Assembly (NCBI GenBank): GCA_022614695.1
Contig: JAKEIC010000155.1
Location: 1-43,317 of the forward strand
Direction: 5' to 3'
Length of the DNA stretch: 43,317 nt
Source: Planctomycetales bacterium
GTDB taxonomy: Bacteria; Planctomycetota; JAKEIC01
The position numbers were made by a program, and so were the translations under genes. The number at the start of each line of letters is the position of its first letter. Positions within the stretch are counted from its first letter, which is position 1. Shown here in pieces: positions 31,939-41,950 of the stretch. Under the pieces are notes generated by a model. That model was given only the letters and a program-made list of their open reading frames with translations. It ran no database searches and was not told where the DNA came from.

Positions 31939-33335
31939 CGGTCTCGACGGGTCCCTCCGCGGGCGCCTCGAAGGCGGACCTCGAGTCCGCGGCCCTCGAC
32001 GGGTCGGCCCCTTACTACAAGCGCCGCGAGGCCCTGCTCGCCCTGCTGCGGTCGGGAGACGGTGCGGTCGGGGTGTCCCTCTGTCGCAGGCTCCTCGGCG
32101 ACCCCGAGAAGTTCGTGCGGCGCGAGGCGGCGCGCGCGCTCGCGGACCACGGCGGCTCCGACGCGGCGGCCCTCGCGGGCGTCCTCGCGGATCCCGACGA
32201 GGACGTCCGCCGCCACGCCGTCCGGGGGCTCCGGGCGACGGGGGACGCCGGTCACGCGCCGGCGCTCCGGGCCCTCCTCTCGGATCCCTCCTGGTTCCTC
32301 CGGCGCGAGGTCGAGGCGGCGGTGAAGGAGCTGGAGGCGAAGGCTTCTGCGCCCGCCGCCCCGAGAGACGCCTTGCCGAAGCCGCCTCCCCTGAGGGCGC
32401 CGCCGACGCAGGCCGAGCCGCCGGCTCCGGAGACGGTCGTCTCGACGCGGCCTCCCCCGTGGACGGGGCCGGCTCCTGCCGAGGCTCCGGCTCCCGCGCC
32501 CCACCCGGGTCTGCCGCCCCGGCCCCCGCCGCCGCACGTGCCTCCCCCGCCCGCGACCCGGGCCCCCGTACCGACACCGGCTCCCGCGCCCCGGCCCGCC
32601 CCGGCCCGGCCGAGCCCGCCCCGCCCCGCCCCGCCCCTCTCCGCCCCTTCGCGGAAGATCCTCGAGGCCCTCCGCCAGCGGACCGGCATGCGCCCGGCGG
32701 CGCCGACGGCCGCGGCCGGCACCCCGCGCCCGGACCGTCTCGCGGAGGTGCGCTCGGCGCTCGCCGCCAAGGCCGCCGTGGCCGCGCGGGCGCTGCCGGG
32801 GGCTTCGCGCTGCCCCCGATGCGGCTGGGTGCTCCGCGCCGGCCAGAAGTTCTGCGTCTTCTGCGGCACCCCGGCCGGGACGCCCCCCGCCACCTCCGTC
32901 TCGCCTCTCCCGACGACCCGATCCGCGATCACCGAAGGCCCTCTCGCGCACCGCCGGGCCCCAGGGTCCGCCCCTCCACGACCCGCGGGGGGACCCGCGG
33001 GCGCCGCCGCCGCTCCCGCCCGCGGACCGAACCCGGCGCTCGTCGGCTGCGGGATCCTCGCGGCGTTCGGGTTCCTCGCGCTCCTGATGCTCGGCTCGGC
33101 GATGCGCGCCGCCTACCGGCGGACCTTGCCGGCCGCGCGCCCCGCGGCGCCGGTCTCCAGGACCGCCCCCGCGCAGGCCCCCGCCGGCTCGTGGGTCCTC
33201 GTGGAGCTGCGAGACGGCCGGCGCGAGAGGGGCCGTATCGTGCGGCGCGAGTCGAGGAGCGTGGTCTACGACTTCGACGGGCGGATCGAGACCATCCCGC
33301 GCGACCGGATCCGCTGGGAGCAGCCGATCCGCTAG
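31935..33335 (+). CDS. HEAT-repeat, proline-rich, zinc-ribbon membrane protein
   Basis: A 466-aa protein of unknown function. Residues 25-135 are HEAT-like repeats (KFVRREAARALADHGGSDAA, EDVRRHAVRGLRATGDAG). Residues 140-240 are a long Pro/Ala linker. A zinc ribbon follows (C293, C296, C307, C310), then one membrane helix (about 368-387). The C-terminal 50 residues (GSWVLVELRDGRRERGRI, DFDGRIETIPRDRIRWE) look like a small SH3/Sm-type beta barrel. The GTG start overlaps the receiver stop as GTGA. HEAT repeats bind proteins, so it may be the partner of the receiver; this is an inference from gene order. Confidence 0.75.
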   Translation: MTVSTGPSAGASKADLESAALDGSAPYYKRREALLALLRSGDGAVGVSLCRRLLGDPEKFVRREAARALADHGGSDAAALAGVLADPDEDVRRHAVRGLRATGDAGHAPALRALLSDPSWFLRREVEAAVKELEAKASAPAAPRDALPKPPPLRAPPTQAEPPAPETVVSTRPPPWTGPAPAEAPAPAPHPGLPPRPPPPHVPPPPATRAPVPTPAPAPRPAPARPSPPRPAPPLSAPSRKILEALRQRTGMRPAAPTAAAGTPRPDRLAEVRSALAAKAAVAARALPGASRCPRCGWVLRAGQKFCVFCGTPAGTPPATSVSPLPTTRSAITEGPLAHRRAPGSAPPRPAGGPAGAAAAPARGPNPALVGCGILAAFGFLALLMLGSAMRAAYRRTLPAARPAAPVSRTAPAQAPAGSWVLVELRDGRRERGRIVRRESRSVVYDFDGRIETIPRDRIRWEQPIR

Positions 33336-33360
33336 CCCTGGCGTCCCTGCGCTCGGGAGC

Positions 33361-33366
33361 TATCAT
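33361..33366 (+). promoter_or_regulatory. possible -10 element of the lysine aminotransferase gene
   Basis: TATCAT, ending 10 bases before the ATG at 33377 in the 41-base gap after the HEAT protein gene. The transcript would have almost no leader; no ribosome site is evident. Confidence 0.4.
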
Positions 33367-33376
33367 TCCGCCCCGG

Positions 33377-34723
33377 ATGGAGCCCTCTCGGGTCCTCGAG
33401 TCGCTCAAGCGCTCGATGCTGGTGGACGGGCTCCCGATCGTCCTCGACCTCGGGCGGAGCCGCGGCTCCACTCTGGTGGACGCGCGCGACGGGCGCGAGT
33501 ACGTGGACCTCCACGGCTGCTTCGCGACGTCCCCGCTCGGCTGGAACCATCCCGCGTTCTCCGACCCGGCCTTCCGGGAGCGGCTCGCGCGCGCGGCCAT
33601 CGCCAACCCGACCAACGCCGACTTCTACACCGTGGAGATGGCCGACTTCGTGGAGACGTTCCGCCGCACGGCGCAGCCCGCGGAGCTGCCCCACCTCTTC
33701 CTCGTGTCGGGGGGGACCCTGGCCGTCGAGAACGCGCTCAAGGCCGCGTTCGACTGGAAGGTGCGGAAGAACCTCGCGGCGGGCCGCGGCGAGCGCGGCT
33801 CGGCCGTGATCCACTTCCGCGAGGCGTTCCATGGCCGCTCGGGCTATTGCCTCTCGCTCACGAACACATTCGCCCGGCACAAGGTCCAGTACTTCCCGAA
33901 GTTCGACTGGCCGCGGGTGTCGAATCCGAAGCTCCGGTTCCCCGCCACCCCCGAGCGGCTCCGCGAGGTCGAGGAGGCAGAGCGCCGGAGCCTCGCCGAG
34001 ATCCGCGCGGCCTGCGACCGCTTCGGGGACGAGGTCGCATGCCTCATCCTCGAGCCGATCCAGGCCGAGGGGGGCGACAACCACTTCCGGCCCGAGTTCT
34101 TCCGCGAGCTGCGGCGGCTCGCCGACGAGCGGGGCTTCCTCCTGATCTTGGATGAGGTGCAGACCGGGCTCGGCTCGACCGGGTCGTGGTGGTGCTTCCA
34201 GCAACTCGGCGTCACCCCCGACATCGTCGCCTTCGGGAAGAAGATGCAGGTCTGCGGCATCATGGCCGGCCCGCGCCTCGACGAGGTGGACTCCGTCTTC
34301 AAGGTCTCGGGCCGCATCAACTCGACGTGGGGCGGGAACCTCGGGGACATGGTCCGGTCGCAGAGGATCCTCGAGACGATCGCCGGCGCGGGCCTCCTCG
34401 CGAACGCTCGCGACCGGGGGGCGTCGCTCTCCCTGCGGATCGAGGCGCTCGCTCAGGAGCTGCCGGACCTGGTCTCGAATCCTCGCGGCCGGGGGATCCT
34501 CGGCGCGTTCGACCTCCCCGCGACCGACGAGCGCCAGGCCGTGATCGCGGCGGCGCGGGACGCGGGGCTCCTCCTGATCGGCTGCGGCGAGCGCTCGATC
34601 CGGTTCCGGCCGGCGCTCACGGTCACCGAGGAGGACCTCGACCGCGGGTTCGAGATCCTGCGCAAGGTGCTCCGGGCCCGGTCTGCGACACATCCGACGG
34701 GGACGGCGCGGGCGGCGGTCTAG
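33377..34723 (+). CDS. lat: L-lysine 6-aminotransferase
   Basis: A 448-aa class III PLP aminotransferase. It moves the epsilon-amino group of lysine to 2-oxoglutarate, giving aminoadipate semialdehyde. Matches to the LAT branch are strong: [83 protein letters not shown] with the PLP-binding aspartate, and the PLP lysine in [18 protein letters not shown] acts in lysine degradation or in beta-lactam precursor supply. The expected semialdehyde dehydrogenase is not adjacent; the aldehyde dehydrogenase at 803-2242 is a remote candidate only. Its stop shares the CTAG with the convergent yidD gene. Confidence 0.93.
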   Translation: MEPSRVLESLKRSMLVDGLPIVLDLGRSRGSTLVDARDGREYVDLHGCFATSPLGWNHPAFSDPAFRERLARAAIANPTNADFYTVEMADFVETFRRTAQPAELPHLFLVSGGTLAVENALKAAFDWKVRKNLAAGRGERGSAVIHFREAFHGRSGYCLSLTNTFARHKVQYFPKFDWPRVSNPKLRFPATPERLREVEEAERRSLAEIRAACDRFGDEVACLILEPIQAEGGDNHFRPEFFRELRRLADERGFLLILDEVQTGLGSTGSWWCFQQLGVTPDIVAFGKKMQVCGIMAGPRLDEVDSVFKVSGRINSTWGGNLGDMVRSQRILETIAGAGLLANARDRGASLSLRIEALAQELPDLVSNPRGRGILGAFDLPATDERQAVIAAARDAGLLLIGCGERSIRFRPALTVTEEDLDRGFEILRKVLRARSATHPTGTARAAV

Positions 34724-34935
34724 GGCGGCGGGACCGGATCCTCGCCGAAGCCGCCGCCCGGGCGGCAGCGCGCGAGGCGGCGCACCCCGAGCCAGAGGCC
34801 CCGGCAGACCCCGTGGAGGCGGACCGCCTCGGCCGCGTACTCCGAGCAGGTGGGCGTGAACCGGCACGCGGCCGGGAGGAGCGGCGAGATCGCGGCCTTG
34901 TAGGCCCGGAGCGCGAGGAGGACCAGGGTCCTCAC
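34720..34935 (-). CDS. yidD: membrane protein insertion efficiency factor YidD
   Basis: A 71-aa protein with the full YidD signature: [12 protein letters not shown], then [19 protein letters not shown] and [22 protein letters not shown]. It assists YidC-dependent membrane protein insertion. The start is GTG with GGAGAAGG upstream and overlaps the rnpA stop as GTGA (34932-34935), the normal rnpA-yidD order. Confidence 0.96.
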   Translation of the reverse strand: MRTLVLLALRAYKAAISPLLPAACRFTPTCSEYAAEAVRLHGVCRGLWLGVRRLARCRPGGGFGEDPVPPP

Positions 34936-35336
34936 GGGCCTTCTCCCACGGGCCCCGCGGGCCCCGCCGCGCCGGCCGCGCGCACCCGCGGGTCGGCGGC
35001 CGCCCGCGCGAGGAGCGCCCGCAGGCTCCGGGAAAGCTCCGCGAGCGGCGTCCGCCCGGTCACCCCCTGCGGCATGAGGACCACGTCGTAGCCGGACGGG
35101 AGCTCCGGGAGCGAGAGCCGGAACGCCTCGCGCAGGAGCCGCTTCACGCGGTTCCGCTCGACCGCCCCACCCTTCCCGCGCCGGACGGCGAGGCCGAGGC
35201 GGGTCTGGCCGAGGCGGTTTCCCAGGACCTTCGCCGCGAGTAAAGGGTCGCCGAACCGGCGCCCCTGGCCCATCACGGACGCGAAGTCGCGCTTGCGGCG
35301 GATCCGGGCGGTTCCGGGCAGGCCGAACCCCTTCAC
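34932..35336 (-). CDS. rnpA: ribonuclease P protein component
   Basis: A 134-aa protein of RNase P, which with its RNA trims the 5' leaders of pre-tRNAs. The core is clear: [40 protein letters not shown] with the RNR motif, and [20 protein letters not shown]. The start is GTG 35336 (VKGFGLPGT). A Pro/Gly/Ala tail of about 20 residues extends past the usual end. The rpmH gene normally found just upstream is not here: only 72 bases separate rnpA from the divergent lysS. Confidence 0.93.
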   Translation of the reverse strand: MKGFGLPGTARIRRKRDFASVMGQGRRFGDPLLAAKVLGNRLGQTRLGLAVRRGKGGAVERNRVKRLLREAFRLSLPELPSGYDVVLMPQGVTGRTPLAELSRSLRALLARAAADPRVRAAGAAGPAGPVGEGP

Positions 35337-35408
35337 GGCTGCCGAGTCTACTTGACACTCCCCGCGCCGCGCCGCGATGATCCGCGCCCCCGTGCGAGTC
35401 GAGGAGCC

Positions 35409-36887
35409 GTGAGCGAGGACCTGATCCAGGTCCGCGCGGAGAAGGCCGCGCGGCTCCGCGCCCTCGGCGTGGACCCCTACGGGGGGCGCTACGACGGGAT
35501 CGAGCCGGTCGCGGCGCTGCTGCCGAAAGTCCCGGCGACCGGGCCGGGTCCGGAGGCCGCGCTCGCGGGCCGGATCATGAGGATGCGCGCCCACGGGAAG
35601 ACGACCTTCCTCGACGTGGCCGACCGGACCGGACGGCTCCAGGTCTACGCCCGGGCGGACCAACTCGGGGCGGCCTACGAGGTCGTCTCTCTCCTGGATC
35701 TCGGGGACATCGTCGGCGCGCAGGGGGTCCTCCAGAAGACCCGGACCGGGGAGCCGACCCTGTTCGCGAAAGCCGTCACGATCCTCACGAAGGCGCTGCG
35801 GCCCCCGCCCGAGAAGTTCCACGGCCTCGCCGACCCCGAGATCCGGTTCCGCCAGCGCTACGTGGACCTGACGGTCACCGAGGAGGCACGCCGGTACGCC
35901 CTCGCCCGGACGAAGGTCGTCGCCGGGATGCGCCGCATCCTCGACGCCCACGGTTTCGTCGAGGTGGAGACGCCGGTCCTGCAGCCACTCTATGGGGGCG
36001 CCGCCGCGCGCCCCTTCACCACGCACCACAACACGCTCGACATGAAGCTCTACCTCCGGATCGCGACCGAGCTCTATCTCAAGCGTCTCCTCGTGGGCGG
36101 CCTCGAGCGCGTCTACGAGATCGGGAAGGACTTCCGGAACGAGGGCATAGACAAATTCCACAACCCCGAGTTCACGATGATGGAGTGCTACCAGGCCTAC
36201 GCCGACTACACCGACATGATGGCGCTCGTCGAGGAGATCGTGGCGACTCTCGCCCGCGAGGTGACGGGCGGCACGACGCTCGAGCGGGACGGGAAGAAGA
36301 TAGACGTGACGCCTCCCTGGCCTCGGCTCCCGTTCCTCCAGGCGGTCCGCGACCGGACGGGGCTCGACCTGCACGCGGCCGACGTCCCGAGGCTCCGCGA
36401 GGCCTGCAGGACCCTCGGCATCGCGTTCGAGCCGGGGATGGGGGCGGGGGCGCTCCTCGACGCTATCTGGAGCGACCGGGTCGAGCCGCACCTCATCGGC
36501 CCCGTCTTCGTCACCGACTACCCCGTCGAGACGACCGCCCTCGCCCGCCGCCATCGGAAGGACCCCGCGCTCGTCGAGCGCTTCGAGGCCTTCCTCTTCG
36601 GGAAGGAGCTGGGGAACGCCTTCTCCGAGCTGAACGACCCCGCCGACCAGCGCGCCCGGCTCGAGGAGCAGGCGCGCCTCCTCGCAGCGGGCGACGCCGA
36701 GGCCCACGCGATGGACGAGGACTTCGTCCGCGCCCTCGAGCACGGGATGCCCCCCGCGGGCGGGCTCGGGATGGGGGTGGACCGGCTCACCATGTTCCTC
36801 ACGGGCGCCCCGAACATCCGCGAGGTGATCCTGTTCCCCCTGCTGCGGCCCGAGGCTGGGTCCCCGCCGCCCGGGGCGGGCGGGTAG
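35409..36887 (+). CDS. lysS: lysyl-tRNA synthetase, class II
   Basis: A 492-aa enzyme charging tRNA-Lys. It has the N-terminal OB-fold anticodon-binding domain ([20 protein letters not shown]), then class II motif 1 ([20 protein letters not shown]), motif 2 ([16 protein letters not shown] then [17 protein letters not shown]) and motif 3 ([20 protein letters not shown]). The start is GTG with GAGGAG very close upstream. It is followed after 6 bases by an ABC permease gene, a common arrangement in which lysS precedes lolCDE-type genes. Confidence 0.96.
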   Translation: MSEDLIQVRAEKAARLRALGVDPYGGRYDGIEPVAALLPKVPATGPGPEAALAGRIMRMRAHGKTTFLDVADRTGRLQVYARADQLGAAYEVVSLLDLGDIVGAQGVLQKTRTGEPTLFAKAVTILTKALRPPPEKFHGLADPEIRFRQRYVDLTVTEEARRYALARTKVVAGMRRILDAHGFVEVETPVLQPLYGGAAARPFTTHHNTLDMKLYLRIATELYLKRLLVGGLERVYEIGKDFRNEGIDKFHNPEFTMMECYQAYADYTDMMALVEEIVATLAREVTGGTTLERDGKKIDVTPPWPRLPFLQAVRDRTGLDLHAADVPRLREACRTLGIAFEPGMGAGALLDAIWSDRVEPHLIGPVFVTDYPVETTALARRHRKDPALVERFEAFLFGKELGNAFSELNDPADQRARLEEQARLLAAGDAEAHAMDEDFVRALEHGMPPAGGLGMGVDRLTMFLTGAPNIREVILFPLLRPEAGSPPPGAGG

Positions 36888-36893
36888 GGCGCC

Positions 36894-38541
36894 GTGCACG
36901 TCCTCGCGGTCGCCCTCCGCTACCTCCGCGCGCGGCGACTCACGTGGCTCTCGGTCGCCGGCGTCACGGTGGGCGTGGCCGCGCTGATCGTCATCCTCTC
37001 GATCATGGAGGGATTCCAGCGCGACCTCCGGGAGAGGATACGCGGGGCCCTTGCGGACGTGGTCGTCCGCCCGCGGGGCGACCGGCGGGTCTCGGTGGAG
37101 CTTCCCCGGGCCGAGGCGGTCGCGGGCGTCGCCGCCGCGTCGCCCCGCCTCTCCACGGTCGGCCTCCTCGTCGCGCAGGACGCCTACCTCCCGGTCTCCC
37201 TCGACGCGGTGGATCCCGAGCGCGAACCCCGGGTCGGGAAGTTCGGGGAGTTCACCGCCCGGGGCGTGACCGGCGCGGCGCGGGAGTGGGCGAGGTGGCG
37301 TCTCGCCCTGGCCGTCGGAGGGAGCGTGGAGAAGTCTCTCGGGAGGGAGATCGAGGACCTCGCTTCGGGAGGCGTGCTCTCCGGGCCCGAGCGCCGAGAG
37401 AGGCTCGGGGCGGAGGCCCGGCTCCAGGCGGCGCTCGAGCGCGCCGCGGCCTGCGGGCCGACGCCGGCGACGCTGGTCCGCCTCCGGGAGGCAGTCGCGG
37501 CGGCGTCCGACCTCCGCGAGGCGGCCGGGGCGGTCCGGGCGGCGGCGGTGGCGCTGCCGGAGGTCGCGCAGGACCTCGAGTGGATCGCCGGGGGGGTGGA
37601 GGCGCGTGCCGCCCTCGCCGAGGAGTGCCGGACACGCCTCCCGTTCCCGACGAGCTCGGGGGATGTCCTTCCCGTCCTCCTCGGCACCGAGATGACGGAG
37701 ATCCTGGAATTCCACGGCGCCGACTTCGCCAAGCTCCTGACGGCCCGCCGGCCGAGACGCGATGAGCCGACCAAGGACCCCGTGGTCGCGGTGACGACCC
37801 CGATCGTCCCGGTCCGGCGGGTTTGGGCCGAGCGGCGGAACCCGGAGGGGAGACGGGACCGGGTCGAGATCTCCTTCCAGTCGGGCATGTACGAGCTGGA
37901 CTCCGGTCACGCCCTCTTCTCGCTCGAGGAGGCCGCCCGGCGCGGGCTCGCCGCCCCCGATCGCTTCTCCGAGATCGCCGTCCGTGCGGAGGAGGGGCTC
38001 GAGCCCGACGATCTGAAGGGCCCCCTCGCCGCGGCGTTCCCGGGAGCCGAGGTCCAGTCCTGGACCGACCGGCGCCGCTCCTTCCTCCGCGCCGTCCAGC
38101 TCGAGAAGGCCTTCCTCGCCGTGGTCCTCTTCATGATCGTCGTCGCGGCCGGGTTCAACATGCTCGGCACGTTCCTGATGATGGTCGCCCAGAAGACCCG
38201 GGACATCGGGGTCCTGCGGGCGCTCGGCGCCGGCCGGCTCGGGGTGGCGGGGATCTTCGCGGGCCTCTCCCTCGTGATCGGCCTGGCGGGTGGCCTCCTC
38301 GGCACGGCGCTCGGCCTCCTCGTCGCCTGGAACGTGAACGGGATCGAGGGGCTCGTCCGGACGACGACCGGGCTCACGCCATTTCCCCGCGAGCTCTACT
38401 ACATGGACCGGATCCCCTCCGTGGTCGAGCCCGGGACGCTCGCCGGAATCCTCGTGCCGACCCTCCTCGTGAGCGTGCTGCTCGGGGGGCTCCTCCCGGC
38501 GCTGCGCGCCTCCCGGCTCGACCCTGTCGAGGCGCTCCGGT

Positions 38542-38549
<8 letters not shown>
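36894..38549 (+). CDS. LolC/LolE-type ABC permease with long periplasmic insert
   Basis: A 551-aa FtsX/MacB-like permease of a lipoprotein-release transporter. It has one N-terminal membrane helix (LSVAGVTVGVAALIVILSIM), a large periplasmic region and three C-terminal helices. The cytoplasmic coupling motif QKTRDIGVLRALGAGRLGV is typical. Lol permeases are usually about 400 residues; here an Ala/Arg/Glu-rich helical insert spans about residues 120-245 of the periplasmic region. It starts at GTG 36894 and overlaps the ATPase gene by 8 bases. Transport of lipoproteins to the outer membrane is inferred from family and context. Confidence 0.85.
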
Positions 38550-39266
<717 letters not shown>

Positions 39267-39267
<1 letters not shown>

Positions 39268-40907
39268 TGGCGCTCGCGCTCCGGCTGGCGTTGCGTTACG
39301 TCCGACGGCGGACCGTGGCCGCGCTCTCTCTCACGGCCGTCGCGGGCGCCGTGCTCATCGCGTATGTGCCGAGCCCCGTGATGGAGGGGTGGCTCGCGGT
39401 GTTCCGGGAGAACCTCCGGACGACAGGCGGCGACGTCCAGGTGGAGATCCTCTGCCCCCGCAACCCCGAGCTGCTCCCGGAGGCGGAGAAGATCCTGTCG
39501 GGCCTTCCCGGCATCGTCGCGTTCGCGCCGAGGGCCGAGGCCCCGGTCGGGTTCCTGACCCAGGACGACACGCAGGAGGTCGAGGGGGGGTTCGTGATCG
39601 GAATGGACCCCCCGCGTGAGGAGCGGGTGACGACCCTGCTGCGGGGTCTGGACCCCCGCTTCACCGACCCCGGGAAGCCGTTCGAGGTCTCCCGGAACCT
39701 CCGCGAGTGGAACGCCCGGTGGGTCCGAGCGGCGATCGCGCGCGGCCGGGCGGCCGCCGAGAGGGACCCCGGAGCCTTCGATCGAGCGCTCCTCGCCGGG
39801 GGCGGCTCCCGGGGCGACGAGGAGGACGAGCGGCAGACGCACCGAGCGCTCGGGGAGGAGGCGCTCCGGGACCTGACCTACGACGACCGGCTCCGGGAGG
39901 TCCTCGACACTCCGCTCGACGACTGGGACCCGAAGCTCCGCGGCCAGGCCGAGGCCGAGCCGGATCGCCTGCGGCTCACGACGGGGGAGAAGCTCCCCGG
40001 GGTCCTCCTCGGCGAGGGGATGCTCCGCCGCTGGCCCCACTTGAGGGTCGGCGGCGAGGTGACCCTCTGGACCGGGGAGATCCGGGAGCTGGACCCGAAG
40101 GAGCCTGACCGGGAGCGCTTCACGCCGCGCAGCTGGCGGTTCCTGGTGACGGGGGTCTTTCGGACGGGGTTCCACGAGGTGGACCTGCGGCTGCTCCTCG
40201 CCGACCTCCCGGTCGTCCGAGCCTTCGTGAGCGGCGCCAAGGTGGCGGACGGCTTCGCGGTACGGACCGTCTCCCCCGACGAGGCGCCCGCCGTGCGCGA
40301 GGCGGCCAAGGTCGCGCTCAAGCCCATCGAGGAGAAGATCCAGGGAAGCGAGGGCCGGGAGGGCGCCCCGCCGATGGACCTCGGCCGGTCGCAGCGTCCC
40401 GTCCTGGTCAAGACGACGGAGGAGCGGCGCGCAAACCTCCTCCAGGCGGTGAACCTCCAGAAGCAAGTCCTCCTGGTCGTCCTCTTCATCGGCGTGCTCG
40501 TCGCCGGCCTCGGGATCCTGGTCACACTCCGGATCCTCGTGGCCGAGAAGACCCGCGACATCGGGGTCCTCGCGGCGATGGGGTGTCCTCCAAGCGGGCT
40601 CCTCGCCGTCTTCGTATGCACCGGGGCCCTCGTCGGCTTCCTCGGCTCGGTCCTGGGCGTCGCCGGGGGGCTCCTCGTCGTCGGGAACGCCGACGCCATC
40701 GTGGACGGGCTCGCCGCCCTCGGCTGGGACGAGTTCCGCGTCTACCTCCAGGAGGTCCAGCACCTCTCGAAGGTCCCGGTCCGGAACGACCCGGGGGCGA
40801 TCGTCCGGATCGTCCTCGCGACGGTCTTCTCGGCCATCGTCTTCAGCCTCGAGCCGGCCTGGCGCGCGGCCCGGCTCCGGCCCGTGGACGCGATCCGCCG
40901 AGATTGA
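39267..40907 (+). CDS. second LolC/LolE-type ABC permease with long periplasmic insert
   Basis: A 546-aa permease partner of the same transporter. The first helix is VAALSLTAVAGAVLIAYVPS; the C-terminal three helices follow LQAVNLQKQVLLVVLFIGVL, with the coupling motif AEKTRDIGVLAAMGCPPSGL. As in the first permease, the periplasmic part is expanded by Arg/Glu/Asp-rich helical segments (about 145-245) compared with the usual length near 400. The start GTG 39267 overlaps the ATPase stop by one base. The two permeases differ enough to form a LolC/LolE-like heterodimer. Confidence 0.85.
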
Positions 40908-40917
40908 TCTTCCGGGG

Positions 40918-40945
40918 TTGCGCCCGGCTCCCCTTCCCTTACATT
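40918..40945 (+). promoter_or_regulatory. possible promoter of the branched-chain aminotransferase gene
   Basis: TTGCGC (40918-40923), a 16-base spacer and TACATT (40940-40945), 50 bases before the ATG at 40996. Same -35 form as before the MshEN gene. Confidence 0.45.
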
Positions 40946-40995
40946 ACCGTCGCGCTGGCGCCCCCCACCGAGGACGTGGCGCGACGGGAGGACCG

Positions 40996-41916
40996 ATGCC
41001 CCCCAAGGCCTCCAAGATCTGGATGAACGGGAAGCTCGTGGACTTCGCAGACGCGAAGGTCCACGTCCTCTCCCACGTCCTCCACTACGGCTCGGCCGTG
41101 TTCGAGGGGATACGGGTCTACGCCGTCTCCGGCAAGCCCCAGGTCTTCCGGCTCCGCGACCACATCCGGCGTCTCGTCGAGTCGGCCCGGATTTACCGGA
41201 TGGAGATCCCGTGGTCACGGGAGGACCTGGAGAAGGCCTCCGTCGAGACCGTGCGCGCCAACGGCTTCAAGGCCTGCTACATCCGGCCGCTCGTCTACCG
41301 CGGCTTCGGCGAGGTGGGGGTGAACCCGCTCAAGAGCCCGGTCGAGTGCGCCATCGCCGTCTGGGAGTGGGGCGCCTACCTCGGCGCCGAGGCGCTCGAG
41401 AAGGGCGTGGACGTCCAGGTGTCGTCGTGGACCCGGATCGCCGCCAACACGCTCCCCGCCTTCTCGAAGTGCGCGGCGAACTACATGAACGCGCAGCTCA
41501 TCAAGATGGAGGCGATCGGGAACGGCTTCGTCGAGGGGATCGCGCTCGACACGGAGGGCTACGTCTCCGAGGGCTCGGGCGAGAACGTCTTCCTCGTCCG
41601 CGACGGGGTCCTCTACACGCCGCCGATCTCGTCCTCGATCCTGGTGGGGGTCACGCGGGCGACCGTGATGACGCTCGCCGCCGAGGCCGGCGTTCCGGTC
41701 CGCGAGGAGAGGATCCCGCGCGAGATGCTCTACGTCTGCGACGAGATGTTCCTCACCGGCACGGCGACCGAGGTGACCCCCGTGCGCAGCGTGGACCGGC
41801 TCGCCGTCGGGCCCGGGAAGCCCGGCCCCGTCACGCGCGAGATCCAGCGCCGGTTCCTCGGGACCGTCACGGGCGAGGTCCCCGACAAGCACGGGTGGCT
41901 CACGCCGGTCGGGTAG
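40996..41916 (+). CDS. ilvE: branched-chain amino acid aminotransferase
   Basis: A 306-aa fold-type IV PLP enzyme carrying out the last step of Val/Leu/Ile synthesis. It has KIWMNGKLVDFADAKVHVLS, HVLHYGSAVFEGIRVY, CYIRPLVYRGFGEVGVNP, and the downstream SKCAANYMNAQLIKMEA containing the PLP-lysine region. The C-terminal DEMFLTGTATEVTPVRSVD is the standard IlvE ending. GGGAGG precedes the ATG. No other branched-chain genes are adjacent. Confidence 0.95.
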   Translation: MPPKASKIWMNGKLVDFADAKVHVLSHVLHYGSAVFEGIRVYAVSGKPQVFRLRDHIRRLVESARIYRMEIPWSREDLEKASVETVRANGFKACYIRPLVYRGFGEVGVNPLKSPVECAIAVWEWGAYLGAEALEKGVDVQVSSWTRIAANTLPAFSKCAANYMNAQLIKMEAIGNGFVEGIALDTEGYVSEGSGENVFLVRDGVLYTPPISSSILVGVTRATVMTLAAEAGVPVREERIPREMLYVCDEMFLTGTATEVTPVRSVDRLAVGPGKPGPVTREIQRRFLGTVTGEVPDKHGWLTPVG

Positions 41917-41936
41917 CCCGCGCTCCTACCCCCGGA

Positions 41937-41942
41937 TAGACT
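41937..41942 (+). promoter_or_regulatory. possible -10 element of the FHA-GAF-HD-GYP gene
   Basis: TAGACT, 8 bases before the GTG at 41951; if used, the transcript would be nearly leaderless. No ribosome site is seen. Confidence 0.3.
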
Positions 41943-41950
41943 CGCCGTCC

